Positions 7,240 through 15,013 of a stretch of DNA of 42,053 nt are shown piece by piece. The translations under genes and the position numbers were made by a program. The DNA lies in the NCBI GenBank assembly GCA_009781005.1, contig WQYX01000031.1, positions 1 through 42,053 of the forward strand. Direction: 5' to 3'. A model generated the notes under the pieces. It was not told where the DNA came from. It did no database searches and saw only the letters and a list, made by a program, of their open reading frames with translations. Each line of letters begins with the position of its first letter. The stretch's first letter is position 1. Origin of the DNA: Polyangiaceae bacterium. Its GTDB lineage: Bacteria > Myxococcota_A > Polyangia > Polyangiales > Polyangiaceae.

Positions 7240-8574
7240 TCAGAGCTTTCTTCCGCCTTCGGGAGCAGGCTCATCGAGGACGCGCAAGCACGTCTGCGCC
7301 GCGCCGTCGCCCCGCGACTTCTCTACCTTCGCGCGCAGCCGGATCATGCGGCGCTCCCAGCGCTCCTCGGTTTCGCTCGTGCCCGCAGACGTCATCGCCA
7401 TCGCACGCACGGCGTCCTTCGCGTGATGCTCATAGAGCTTGGCGAGCTCGAGGCGAATCGTTGGGTCGTCGATCGAACCCGCAAGCAGCTCGAAATCGGC
7501 GAGAGCCCGGGCCTTGTCGCCGCGCGCTTTGGCAATCTCCGCGCGCGCACGAATGGCTTCCAAACCACCGCCTCGCACGTGCGCAGCATCGGCAACTTCA
7601 TAGGCGCGATCCACGGATCCGGCGCGTTTGAGCGTGCGCGCAACGCCGACGAGATCGACTGCGTCGAGCTCGGTGCCTTCGAGAGGCTCGCCATACAAGC
7701 CCACGAGAGCCACCATCGACACGACGTCCCACGCGTTGTGCTCGACGACGCCGACGAGCGCGCGCGCGTCGCCGGTACGGAGAAAGTGCAAGTAACACGC
7801 GCTGACTTCGCTGGATGGGACGTCGTCTTCGCGAACGAAGCCTAAGACTTCGCGTTCGATCGCACCGAGGCGGCTGCCGAAGCCACGCGCCTTGTGAAGT
7901 CGTCGCGCGACATGGAGCAAATCGAGATGCGGACGCTCCTCCGGCAAGTTTTTTTTTGCCATGACGAAGCGCGTGCGAAGCACCGGCATGTCGAAGCTCT
8001 TGCCGTTGAACGTGACGAGCATGGTGGACGCTCGGATGCGGTCCGCCACGCGCGTCAGCACGGGAACTTCCTCGCCGAGCTCTCGAACGAGGAGCTGCTC
8101 GACGACGAGACCGCCGGGATCCCAGAACGCCAATCCCACGAGAAATGCAACGGTGCCTGCACCCGGGCCAAGACCAGTCGTTTCCGTGTCGAGGTAGAGC
8201 GCACCTTCGAGCGGACACGCTGCAAGAGCAGGATCGAGAGCGAGCAACGCCAAGAGCGCAGACGATGCACGGCGAGCGAGCGTCACCGGCGCGCGGCCCA
8301 CGCGATGCGCACCGGAGAGCCGCAGCGTGCGCACATGCAGAGGGCCTTCGGGGGTCTGCTCGAGCGAAAACGGAAGATCCGGCGCGGTCGCACTGGGCAC
8401 GGAAGGCGATGACTCGCTCTTCGTGCGCGCGAGGATCGTATCCATGCGCGCACGCAGATCGTCCAGAACGGAACGCGGTGCGGCAGGCGCAATCGACGCA
8501 CAGCCCGGATCGAGCTTTTCGGGCCCTGCCCCCGATAGACGCCCGAGGCGCGATGCGAGCGACGGCCGAGACAC
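7240..8574 (-). CDS. RNase H-like (YprB-type, DEDD) exonuclease with helical-repeat tail
   Basis: A 444-residue protein starting with GTG. Residues 120-290 form a YprB-type ribonuclease-H-like domain with the DEDD metal-binding set: YLDTETTGLG (D129, E131), TFNGKSFD (D195) and HNAWDVVS (D283). This predicts a 3'-5' exonuclease or structure-specific nuclease; substrate is unknown. Residues 305-430 look like TPR-type helical hairpins (ARTLKRAGSVDRAYEVAD, AEIAKARGDKARALADFELL). The first 70 residues are probably disordered. It ends 22 bases before leuS in the same direction, so co-transcription is likely. The codons for AKKN (7949-7957) contain a run of nine A on the coding strand, noted in the findings. 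Confidence 0.85.
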   Translation of the reverse strand: MSRPSLASRLGRLSGAGPEKLDPGCASIAPAAPRSVLDDLRARMDTILARTKSESSPSVPSATAPDLPFSLEQTPEGPLHVRTLRLSGAHRVGRAPVTLARRASSALLALLALDPALAACPLEGALYLDTETTGLGPGAGTVAFLVGLAFWDPGGLVVEQLLVRELGEEVPVLTRVADRIRASTMLVTFNGKSFDMPVLRTRFVMAKKNLPEERPHLDLLHVARRLHKARGFGSRLGAIEREVLGFVREDDVPSSEVSACYLHFLRTGDARALVGVVEHNAWDVVSMVALVGLYGEPLEGTELDAVDLVGVARTLKRAGSVDRAYEVADAAHVRGGGLEAIRARAEIAKARGDKARALADFELLAGSIDDPTIRLELAKLYEHHAKDAVRAMAMTSAGTSETEERWERRMIRLRAKVEKSRGDGAAQTCLRVLDEPAPEGGRKL

Positions 8575-8612
8575 GCGTGCATACTACACAAAAAAAGCTT
8601 TCAGGTTGCGGT

Positions 8613-10130
8613 CTATTTTTCGGCGGTCGCGCGACTCACGAGCGAAACGTCACCCCGGTCGATGATGCTCTTGCGGATCCACGCGAGCGGCTGATGATCA
8701 TCGATCTCGATGCCGCTTTCACCGCGCTCCACTCCGAGCGAGAGAAGGAGCGACTCGAGATCGATTTGCTCGCCGCGCGCCGCATAGCGATCGTACATCG
8801 AACTGAGCACGTGCGTGCCCGTCACGTCATCTCCGACCCGCACGACTTCCGCCACGGTCCAGACCTTCGTCGCGTCGCCTCCACGCGCGAGCGCCGCACG
8901 GACGACGTCGTCCAGGGTGTGCTTGCCGCGCGTCTCTTGACGAATACGCACGTCGGCAGCGAAGCAGAACAGAGCTCCTCCCCAGTAGATCGAATCGAGA
9001 TCGCTTCGCTGCGCGAGACCCGAGGCGGAACCACGGCGTGCCACGCCGCGAGGCATGTTGCGCGCGAACTGCCGAAAGACTTCGCCATCCGTCGTCCACC
9101 CCGCACGCGCGCGCAGCACGGGCTCGTAATACGTCGCGAGCCCCTCGCCGAGCCAGCGTCCTTCTCCGCGGAACGTCGGGAAGCCAAGATGAAAGAGCTC
9201 GTGAACGAGAACCCAGTCCTGCTTCGTGGCAGACGCCGGCATCTTGTCACCGACCACGAGCACGATCGACGCTCCGGCGAGCGAGAGGACCTTGCCGAAG
9301 ATCACCTCGTTCTCACCGATCGCAGGCACGACGAACAGCGTGGTCCGCTCAACGGGGAACCGACCAAAGAGCGGCGTCACGACGTCGGCCGCCTGCCGTA
9401 TCCACGCGCGCATGGCATCGTCCGGCATCGCGTACGCGTGCGCGCCGACGACCGCCACGTCGATACGTGCAGGATGCAAACCTGGAACATCGACGCGGAA
9501 GCGGCGGAGCGGTCCGAACGCGGTGAAGCTGCCTTCGTCGAGATCGTAGGAGCGGAAGGAGAACGCGCGTCCGCTCTCGTCGCTCTCTGCCATGCCAGAA
9601 AGAAACTGCATCGCGTTCGGAGCCTTCACGCGGACGTCGACCGGGACATCCGTCCTCGGCACCGGATGCGCGAGCCACGCAAGTGACGGCGAGAGCGTGG
9701 CGCCATCCACGCGACGTGCACAATCCACATCGTCTCCGCAGCCTGCAGCGAGCTCACTGAGATCGAGGCGGTAGCGCACGGTGCATCGTCGCGCGCACGA
9801 CGGCTCGATCCACGCGCTGCCCTGACGCGCGATCGGCCTGTAGCCGCCTTCCGTACGCACGCGCATGTCGTGAATGAATGGCGCAGACTCTTGCCCAATC
9901 GCGATCCGATCGGTGTGCGCGCCATCGAACGTTGCCTCGACGGTCACGATGCTCGAGCCGTTCGTCGGGGCCTCAACGTCGTAGACCCAAGAACCACTCG
10001 CACGCGTGTCTGCGGCGGGGCGCATGCACGCGCTTTCCGCAAGCACGAGAGCTGGCACCAGCGCACGCCTCAATCTGTGCGTTCCTCGCGACCACACCGA
10101 ATGCGCAGAGGCTTCACGCTTGTCGCGCAT
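8613..10130 (-). CDS. Secreted gluzincin-like metalloprotease (M1/M61-type) lipoprotein
   Basis: A 505-residue exported protein with a basic n-region, hydrophobic stretch RRALVPALVLAESAC and a plausible lipobox (ESAC, about residue 35). The N-terminal half is beta-rich, as in the M1/M61 peptidase N-domain. The catalytic zinc motif is HELFH at about residues 310-314, followed after 14 residues by WLGEGLATYYE, whose glutamate should be the third zinc ligand; the gap is a little shorter than the 18 usual in M1. This predicts an aminopeptidase or related peptidase in the envelope. An in-frame ATG at 10184 would add 18 residues before the signal and is the alternative start. The Nudix gene ends 31 or 85 bases upstream, depending on the start. 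Confidence 0.78.
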   Translation of the reverse strand: MRDKREASAHSVWSRGTHRLRRALVPALVLAESACMRPAADTRASGSWVYDVEAPTNGSSIVTVEATFDGAHTDRIAIGQESAPFIHDMRVRTEGGYRPIARQGSAWIEPSCARRCTVRYRLDLSELAAGCGDDVDCARRVDGATLSPSLAWLAHPVPRTDVPVDVRVKAPNAMQFLSGMAESDESGRAFSFRSYDLDEGSFTAFGPLRRFRVDVPGLHPARIDVAVVGAHAYAMPDDAMRAWIRQAADVVTPLFGRFPVERTTLFVVPAIGENEVIFGKVLSLAGASIVLVVGDKMPASATKQDWVLVHELFHLGFPTFRGEGRWLGEGLATYYEPVLRARAGWTTDGEVFRQFARNMPRGVARRGSASGLAQRSDLDSIYWGGALFCFAADVRIRQETRGKHTLDDVVRAALARGGDATKVWTVAEVVRVGDDVTGTHVLSSMYDRYAARGEQIDLESLLLSLGVERGESGIEIDDHQPLAWIRKSIIDRGDVSLVSRATAEK

Positions 10131-10214
10131 GCCCTCGGACGAAGCACCCGGGATGCCGATCGTCGCCTGCACAAAACGACGCATGACGCGCGGCGCACTG
10201 CCACGCGATCACGT

Positions 10215-10715
10215 CTACTCGAGCACCGTTATGTCGTGTCCCGCGCGAACGACGGCAAGAATGTCCTCGGCACCGAACGCGAGCTCGCGAGGCAACTCGG
10301 CATCGTTGAAGAGGCGCGCCTCGCGGATCTCGAGCGGGTTGTTCGGCGCCTTGACCGGCGGCTCGATACGGCACTCGACACCGACGGTCACGGCGTGAAA
10401 CCTGAGATCACGCGACGGATCCGACCACACCCCGAGCACGCGAACATAGGTTGGTGCGACGACGCCCGCTTCTTCCTCGAGCTCGCGTTCGAGCGCCGTG
10501 CGCATCGTCTCACCCCACTCGAGCGTGCCTCCGGGCAGCCCCCACGTTCCGGTGTCGCCGCGGCGAATGAGCAGAAAGCGTCCGTCGCTCGTTCGTGCAA
10601 CTGCGGAGACGCCTACCACGGGCCGGCGCAGCAAGTGCCGCGTCATCTCGTGAACGATGCCGTACGCGGCCTTCGGAAACCAGCGGAGGATCACGCGCGC
10701 GAGCGTAGTCCGCAC
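10215..10715 (-). CDS. Nudix hydrolase
   Basis: A 166-residue protein with a perfect Nudix box at residues 63-85: G-x5-E-x7-R-E-L-x-E-E-x-G-V (GGTLEWGETMRTALERELEE, then EAGV). These enzymes hydrolyse nucleoside diphosphates linked to another moiety, using the box glutamates to bind Mg2+. The context VVGVSAVARTSDGRFLLIRR before the box and VRVLGVWSDPSRDLRFHAVT after it fits ADP-ribose/NUDT-like members, but the substrate cannot be fixed. No ATG lies before the conserved core except one at MTRHLL (about residue 24); I chose GTG at 10715, which is half of a CACGTG shared with the divergent gene. A GTG at 10694 is also possible. It heads the minus-strand run. Confidence 0.85.
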   Translation of the reverse strand: MRTTLARVILRWFPKAAYGIVHEMTRHLLRRPVVGVSAVARTSDGRFLLIRRGDTGTWGLPGGTLEWGETMRTALERELEEEAGVVAPTYVRVLGVWSDPSRDLRFHAVTVGVECRIEPPVKAPNNPLEIREARLFNDAELPRELAFGAEDILAVVRAGHDITVLE

Positions 10716-10733
10716 GTGATAAAGCGCCAGATC

Positions 10734-11807
10734 ATGATGTTCCGGCGCGCGAAACTCGTCAGCATCCTGTCGTGCAGCGTGCTGTGGTTCGTGTCCGCGT
10801 GCGGATCGACACGGGCGCGCGACGTTGCCGGCGATCGTCCCCCGCGCGGCATGCGCAATCCCGCGACGCTTGCGAGCGACGCGTCGACGGAAGGACCGAG
10901 CATCCCGCCGCCGCCCCAGGCCGTCGCATCGACTCCATCCGTGCGACCTCGCGTTCTCGTCCGAGCCAGCGCGCGCGCCATCGCGGTCGATGACACACAC
11001 CTGTATTACGGCGACAACGCGCAAGACGGTGTCTTCGCGCTGCCAAAAGCCGGCGGCGAACCCACGCGCATCGCGCGGCGCGCGCCCGTTGCCGGCGCGC
11101 TCGTGCTCGATCAGGGTGCACTCGCCTGGGTGGCGAGTCCCGGCGACGTCGTCTTCCGCGTCAACGTGCACGACGGATCTGTCACAACATTGCAAGATAA
11201 AGGGATCTTCTCGGATGTCGCTGCGATCGCAGGCGAGACCTTCGTGGCCGAAGTGCTCGGCCCCGGCGGCGCCATCTTGAAGGGATCGGGCGGCACGAGC
11301 ACACACCTCGCCACGCTCGATGCGTCTCCGCGCGCCATCGTCGTCGACGAGGCGAACGTGTTCGTCGCAACGCCGTCAAAGCTTCTGCGAGTCTCGCGCG
11401 CACACGGCGAGATCACGACGCTCGCCGAAGGAGCAGGCTTCGAGAGCCCCCAGCTCGACGAGAACTTCGTCTACTTCGTCACGAGCATCCCCAGCGGACG
11501 CATCCTCGCTCGCGTGCGCAAAACGGGAGAGACAGTAGGCAACCTGACGGTTGTCGCGAGCAACGTTCGCGATGCACCCATCGACGTCACGAACGGCCAG
11601 ATCGTCTACATTGCGGGAGCACGCCCAGAGCTCTGCGCAGTGCCAAGCGACGGCGGCACCTGCCGCGTCATTGCCGAAGACGACTCCCTTGCGTACGTCA
11701 CCTCGATCGCCGTCGACGAGACCACGGTCTACACGGCAACAGGAGGCGTCAGCGAAGGCGCGATATTGGCAATTCCGATTAATTACAGTTTGGATCGTAG
11801 ACGTTGA
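10734..11807 (+). CDS. Beta-propeller-like lipoprotein
   Basis: A 357-residue lipoprotein. MMFRRAKLVSILSCSVLWFV leads to lipobox VSAC (Cys at about residue 22), then a Pro/Ser/Ala-rich linker to about residue 80. The rest is a run of 40-55-residue beta repeats with the motif A-I-x-V-D-x-x-x-(L/V)-Y, for example RAIAVDDTHLYYGDN, RAIVVDEANVFVATP and TSIAVDETTVYTAT, which suggests a WD40/NHL-like propeller of five to seven blades. Function is unknown; such proteins are common in myxobacteria as surface binding modules. Its 3' end overlaps the convergent gene by 29 bases. Start choice is open between ATGs at 10734 and 10737 and a GTG at 10716; none has a Shine-Dalgarno. Confidence 0.8.
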   Translation: MMFRRAKLVSILSCSVLWFVSACGSTRARDVAGDRPPRGMRNPATLASDASTEGPSIPPPPQAVASTPSVRPRVLVRASARAIAVDDTHLYYGDNAQDGVFALPKAGGEPTRIARRAPVAGALVLDQGALAWVASPGDVVFRVNVHDGSVTTLQDKGIFSDVAAIAGETFVAEVLGPGGAILKGSGGTSTHLATLDASPRAIVVDEANVFVATPSKLLRVSRAHGEITTLAEGAGFESPQLDENFVYFVTSIPSGRILARVRKTGETVGNLTVVASNVRDAPIDVTNGQIVYIAGARPELCAVPSDGGTCRVIAEDDSLAYVTSIAVDETTVYTATGGVSEGAILAIPINYSLDRRR

Positions 11808-13407
11808 CCTGCAGAGTTGTTGTTAGCGGATTCGCCACCGTCACATTCGCGATGAGGACGTAACCCATGCCGTGGCTTGCAGCGACGCCCACCTTGTCAA
11901 CCGTGACATTGGTCAAAACATCTCTGTGCGGACTGGCGTTGCTCGGCACGAGACTAGGCAGCACGAAACCGTTCGGATCCCTCTTCACGAACTGCACACT
12001 CGTCTGATTCGGTGTGCTCCCGTTCAACATCGTTCCCGCTGTAACGATCGCGGTGTCGTTGTCGAGCATCGCTGCAGGTCCCACTATGATGCCTTTGTTC
12101 GCGTCGATAGGAACTATTGACGAATACGTTTCGATGGTCACTGGATTCGCGTTGGAGTCGATCGCTGTGTTTCCGTCGGTAGTAAGGAAAAACCCTTGAA
12201 CCCCAGACGCGTTCGCCAAGTTCGCGCCCGACGCCACTGCAACGCTCCAGAAGACGGCACCACCCGGACTGGCGGCGAACGACTGAGGCAGAGGCACCGA
12301 TCCCGTATTCATTTGAAACGGGATATCGGGGGTGACAGCTATTAGACCGTTGACGCCAACGTCGTTATAGACGCGAAATGTTGCTGCCATGTTCGGCGCT
12401 GTCACGCCCGACGTGATGCGGTCTATCACAAGACGCTTGCCGCTCGTGATCATGCCGGCGTCGGCTGTGCCAGCGACAGACGGTGGAGAGACAGACGTTG
12501 CTTTCAGATCCAGCGGCTCGCTAGGCACGAGTGCCGCGACCGAGAAATCACCCTGAGCTGATGGGACCAGCGATACGAGCAGCGCCGTGTATGACTCGGG
12601 CGGATTGCTGCTCGGGTCCACGCGTGGGAAGCCCGCTGCACCTCCATCTCCCGGCGAAGTGGCCCAGTTCGCGAGCACCGCATTGGCAACGAGCTCTTTG
12701 GCCAACGGATCTACTGGCACATCCAGCCACCCGATGGGCATGCTTGTGCTGCTCTCCATCGGACCGATGAAGAAGACGCGACTGCCGCTCGCAAAGATCT
12801 GGGTCGGATTTGGGATGAAGGAGAGTCCCGTTACGGGAACCTCAAGTGGCGTTGCGAGTCCAGTATTGTCCGGGGTGAGAGCATTCTTTGCGGAAAAGGC
12901 GCGCACGCCGTTCTGGGTGCCAACGAAGAAGAATGGATAAACAGCAGCGAAGCACCGGTTGGCCGCCCCGGGACTTGCGGCCCCGCCACAACCAATGTCA
13001 CCCATATCACTAGGCAACTTGAACATTGCAGCCTTGTACGAGTGCTGTACGATCGACGCACTACACCCGGCGTCGGTGTACGTTCTCGCGCTGCACGCGC
13101 CCGCGTCTTGCACACCGCACACATCATACGCGCACGTGCCTGGCGAGGGTGGCCACGGCAGGCCGAGATCGCACCGCCCCGTCAGAACGGCGGTCGACGG
13201 GCAGTCGGTGTCTAGCGTGCACGGTTTCCTTTCGAGTCCGGACGGCGCATTGCTATCGCCGCTGTCCACCATTGAATCTGGAGTTCCCGGGCCGTTGCCG
13301 CCGGCATCACCCTCGATGAGGGATTCGTCGAGACCGAGCGAGCACGCGGTCACGATGCCAAATGCAACCGCGACGCTTCCGGCAAAAAAGAATCTAAGTG
13401 AGCACAT
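11779..13407 (-). CDS. Large lipoprotein of unknown function
   Basis: A 542-residue lipoprotein: MCSLRFFFAGSVAVAFGIVT is the signal and IVTAC the lipobox (Cys at about residue 22). A Gly/Asp/Ser linker is followed by a small cysteine cluster (about residues 55-110: CTLDTDCPS, C-D-L-G-L-P-W-P, C-A-Y-D-V-C, C-S-A-R), a pattern seen in many myxobacterial lipoproteins, and then a long beta-rich domain without a recognised family. Translation is coupled to the upstream TPR gene: its stop and this start share bases as TAATG, with GGAGGA 8 bases before the ATG. The coding strand also overlaps the convergent lipoprotein gene at 11779-11807. The pair probably acts together. Confidence 0.82.
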   Translation of the reverse strand: MCSLRFFFAGSVAVAFGIVTACSLGLDESLIEGDAGGNGPGTPDSMVDSGDSNAPSGLERKPCTLDTDCPSTAVLTGRCDLGLPWPPSPGTCAYDVCGVQDAGACSARTYTDAGCSASIVQHSYKAAMFKLPSDMGDIGCGGAASPGAANRCFAAVYPFFFVGTQNGVRAFSAKNALTPDNTGLATPLEVPVTGLSFIPNPTQIFASGSRVFFIGPMESSTSMPIGWLDVPVDPLAKELVANAVLANWATSPGDGGAAGFPRVDPSSNPPESYTALLVSLVPSAQGDFSVAALVPSEPLDLKATSVSPPSVAGTADAGMITSGKRLVIDRITSGVTAPNMAATFRVYNDVGVNGLIAVTPDIPFQMNTGSVPLPQSFAASPGGAVFWSVAVASGANLANASGVQGFFLTTDGNTAIDSNANPVTIETYSSIVPIDANKGIIVGPAAMLDNDTAIVTAGTMLNGSTPNQTSVQFVKRDPNGFVLPSLVPSNASPHRDVLTNVTVDKVGVAASHGMGYVLIANVTVANPLTTTLQVNVYDPNCN

Positions 13408-14363
13408 TAGAATTCTCCTCCAAGCACGGCGCCACCAAGCGAGGGCGCAACGGATAGTTTTGCATGGCTTACATAACCGCGCTCCTTGGCAGGCCACACA
13501 ACGAGCGTGACGCCGCCGACGAAGAGAACCGCGCCCGAGATCAGCGCGATGTTCGTCCACGTTTGCAAGGATGATGCATGGTCGTACGACAAGCGGGTGG
13601 GCCCGGCGTTGTACGCGTCCTTCGCCTTGTTCGCCTGAAAGCCGAGTGCGAGAGCGCCACCGAGCACGGCAACTCCCACGCCTGTCACGGCCGCACCAAC
13701 GCCGCGACGCGCACTCCAGAATTCGGATCCCCGTGTATCGCACAGAGGCTGTTCGGTGGTGGGCACCGTCTCCGACGTCTGCGGCTTCGACGCGGTCTTG
13801 ACGTCGAAGCTCGTCACCCTCCCCGCCTCGAGCGTTATCTCATGCTGCTCAATGGCTGCGCCGGGCGCGTGCACGCTGATGCTGTGCAACCCCGGAGCGC
13901 CGTGAAGACGCGCCGGCGTGGGCGCCTCGGTGAACGCATCGAGTTGTACCTTCCAACCGTCTGGCGCCGTCACGATGACGGTGCCGAGTGTCGTCTTCTC
14001 CAGATGCGCGACGCGTTCTTTGGAGAGGGACACCTGCTTCGCATCGAGCCCGCCAAGATCGTTTGCTCGCACGTAGGCATCCGCAGCGCGCTCCGGGCGA
14101 GATGCGAGGTCCCAGGCCATGCCTGCGGTGTAGAGCGCGACGGCGCTTGGCCGAAGAGCCGCCGCTGCTTCGAAGTGTTGCGCCGCCTCTTGATAACGTT
14201 TGGCCTGGTATGCCTGCGTGCCCATTTGGTACTGCGCTCGCGGATCCCCGGCGACATCCGAAGCACTTTGAGGGGAAGTTTCAACGTCCGCATGCGCATT
14301 CGTCGAAGCAAAGACTCCCGCAAAAATGAAGATTGCGGTGAAGATCGGCGCGTATCGCTTCAT
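13407..14363 (-). CDS. TPR protein with PEGA-like domain and two C-terminal membrane segments
   Basis: A 318-residue protein with a Sec signal (cut near residue 25, after AHA). TPR-like helices at about 40-115 (QYQMGTQAYQAKRYQEAAQH, then ALYTAGMAWDLASRPERAAD) precede a beta domain at 125-195 (G-T-V-I-V-T-A-P-D-G-W-K-V-Q-L-D, then P-G-L-H-S-I-S-V-H-A-P-G) resembling PEGA. Two hydrophobic segments lie at about 220-245 and 268-290. This TPR + PEGA + two-helix architecture recurs in myxobacteria, often beside other envelope genes or kinases; its function is not established. Expected location is the inner membrane with the TPR domain outside the cytoplasm. It is the first gene of a two-gene operon with the lipoprotein gene, linked by TAATG. 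Confidence 0.82.
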   Translation of the reverse strand: MKRYAPIFTAIFIFAGVFASTNAHADVETSPQSASDVAGDPRAQYQMGTQAYQAKRYQEAAQHFEAAAALRPSAVALYTAGMAWDLASRPERAADAYVRANDLGGLDAKQVSLSKERVAHLEKTTLGTVIVTAPDGWKVQLDAFTEAPTPARLHGAPGLHSISVHAPGAAIEQHEITLEAGRVTSFDVKTASKPQTSETVPTTEQPLCDTRGSEFWSARRGVGAAVTGVGVAVLGGALALGFQANKAKDAYNAGPTRLSYDHASSLQTWTNIALISGAVLFVGGVTLVVWPAKERGYVSHAKLSVAPSLGGAVLGGEF

Positions 14364-14601
14364 CGGCCAACAGAATAGACCGAAACGGCCCGCACTTCAC
14401 AACGCGCCACACAAGCAATATCGAGAAAGGGACAACACTGCGGAGCTCGGGTATGCGACTCGGCGAGGCCAAACGAGATAGCGCGCAATGACCGTGCTCA
14501 GTAAGCGGTGGGCGGCGACTCCACGAACGCAAGGAAGTCGCGGTTTGCCGGCGCGCCGCCGTGTAGCGCGCACGCGATGCTTCCTCTACGCTGCACAGAT
14601 C

Positions 14602-14985
14602 ATGCGCATGCTCCACACCATGCTCCGCGTCGCCGATCTCGAAGCCTCGAAGCGCTTTTATCGTGACGCTCTCGGCATGAAAGTCATCCGCGAAACAGAG
14701 TACCCCGAAGGCAAGTTCACGCTCTGTTTCATGGGCTACGGCGACGAGTCTTCCCACACGGTCATCGAGCTCACGTACAACTGGGGTCGCTCGGAGTACG
14801 CAATCGGCGATGCCTTCGGTCACGTCGCCATCGGCACGGAGGACATCCGCAAGGCATGCGAACGCGTGCGCGCGCTCGGCTACAAGGTGACGCGCGAACC
14901 CGGCCCCATGAAACACGGCACAACGGTCATCGCCTTCGTGGAGGATCCCACAGGCTACAAAATCGAGCTCATTGAACGGGGCTGA
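14602..14985 (+). CDS. gloA: Lactoylglutathione lyase (glyoxalase I)
   Basis: A 127-residue VOC-fold enzyme converting the hemithioacetal of methylglyoxal and glutathione to S-lactoylglutathione. With the start at 14602 (MRMLHTMLRV) the four metal ligands fall at H5, E56, H74 and E122, the same numbers as in the E. coli Ni2+-dependent enzyme, which fixes both the start and the metal class (short, Ni/Co type, lacking the insertions of the Zn type). An upstream in-frame ATG at 14488 would add 38 basic residues without similarity and is rejected. There is no obvious Shine-Dalgarno. It is followed 28 bases later by the nucleotide-sugar dehydrogenase, with which it may be co-transcribed. Confidence 0.95.
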   Translation: MRMLHTMLRVADLEASKRFYRDALGMKVIRETEYPEGKFTLCFMGYGDESSHTVIELTYNWGRSEYAIGDAFGHVAIGTEDIRKACERVRALGYKVTREPGPMKHGTTVIAFVEDPTGYKIELIERG

Positions 14986-15013
14986 ACGAACCCGCCCGCT
15001 CGTGGAGAGGCCC

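Noticed and set aside
4590..7631. A 1013-codon open frame on the plus strand
   Set aside because: It is antisense to leuS and the start of the exonuclease gene. Its translation is Arg/Asp/Val-rich without motifs, the usual mirror of a GC-rich coding strand.
8145..9686. A 513-codon plus-strand open frame
   Set aside because: Antisense to the metalloprotease and exonuclease genes, which have clear domains; the translation is Arg/His-rich and low in motifs.
10716..11306. Long N-terminal extension of the Nudix frame
   Set aside because: The upstream part is antisense to the lipoprotein gene and has shadow-type composition; the conserved part begins near the GTG at 10715.
14364..14601. Possible RNA gene in the gap before gloA
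   Set aside because: I looked for tRNA arms and a terminator and found neither; the gap most likely holds two divergent promoters.
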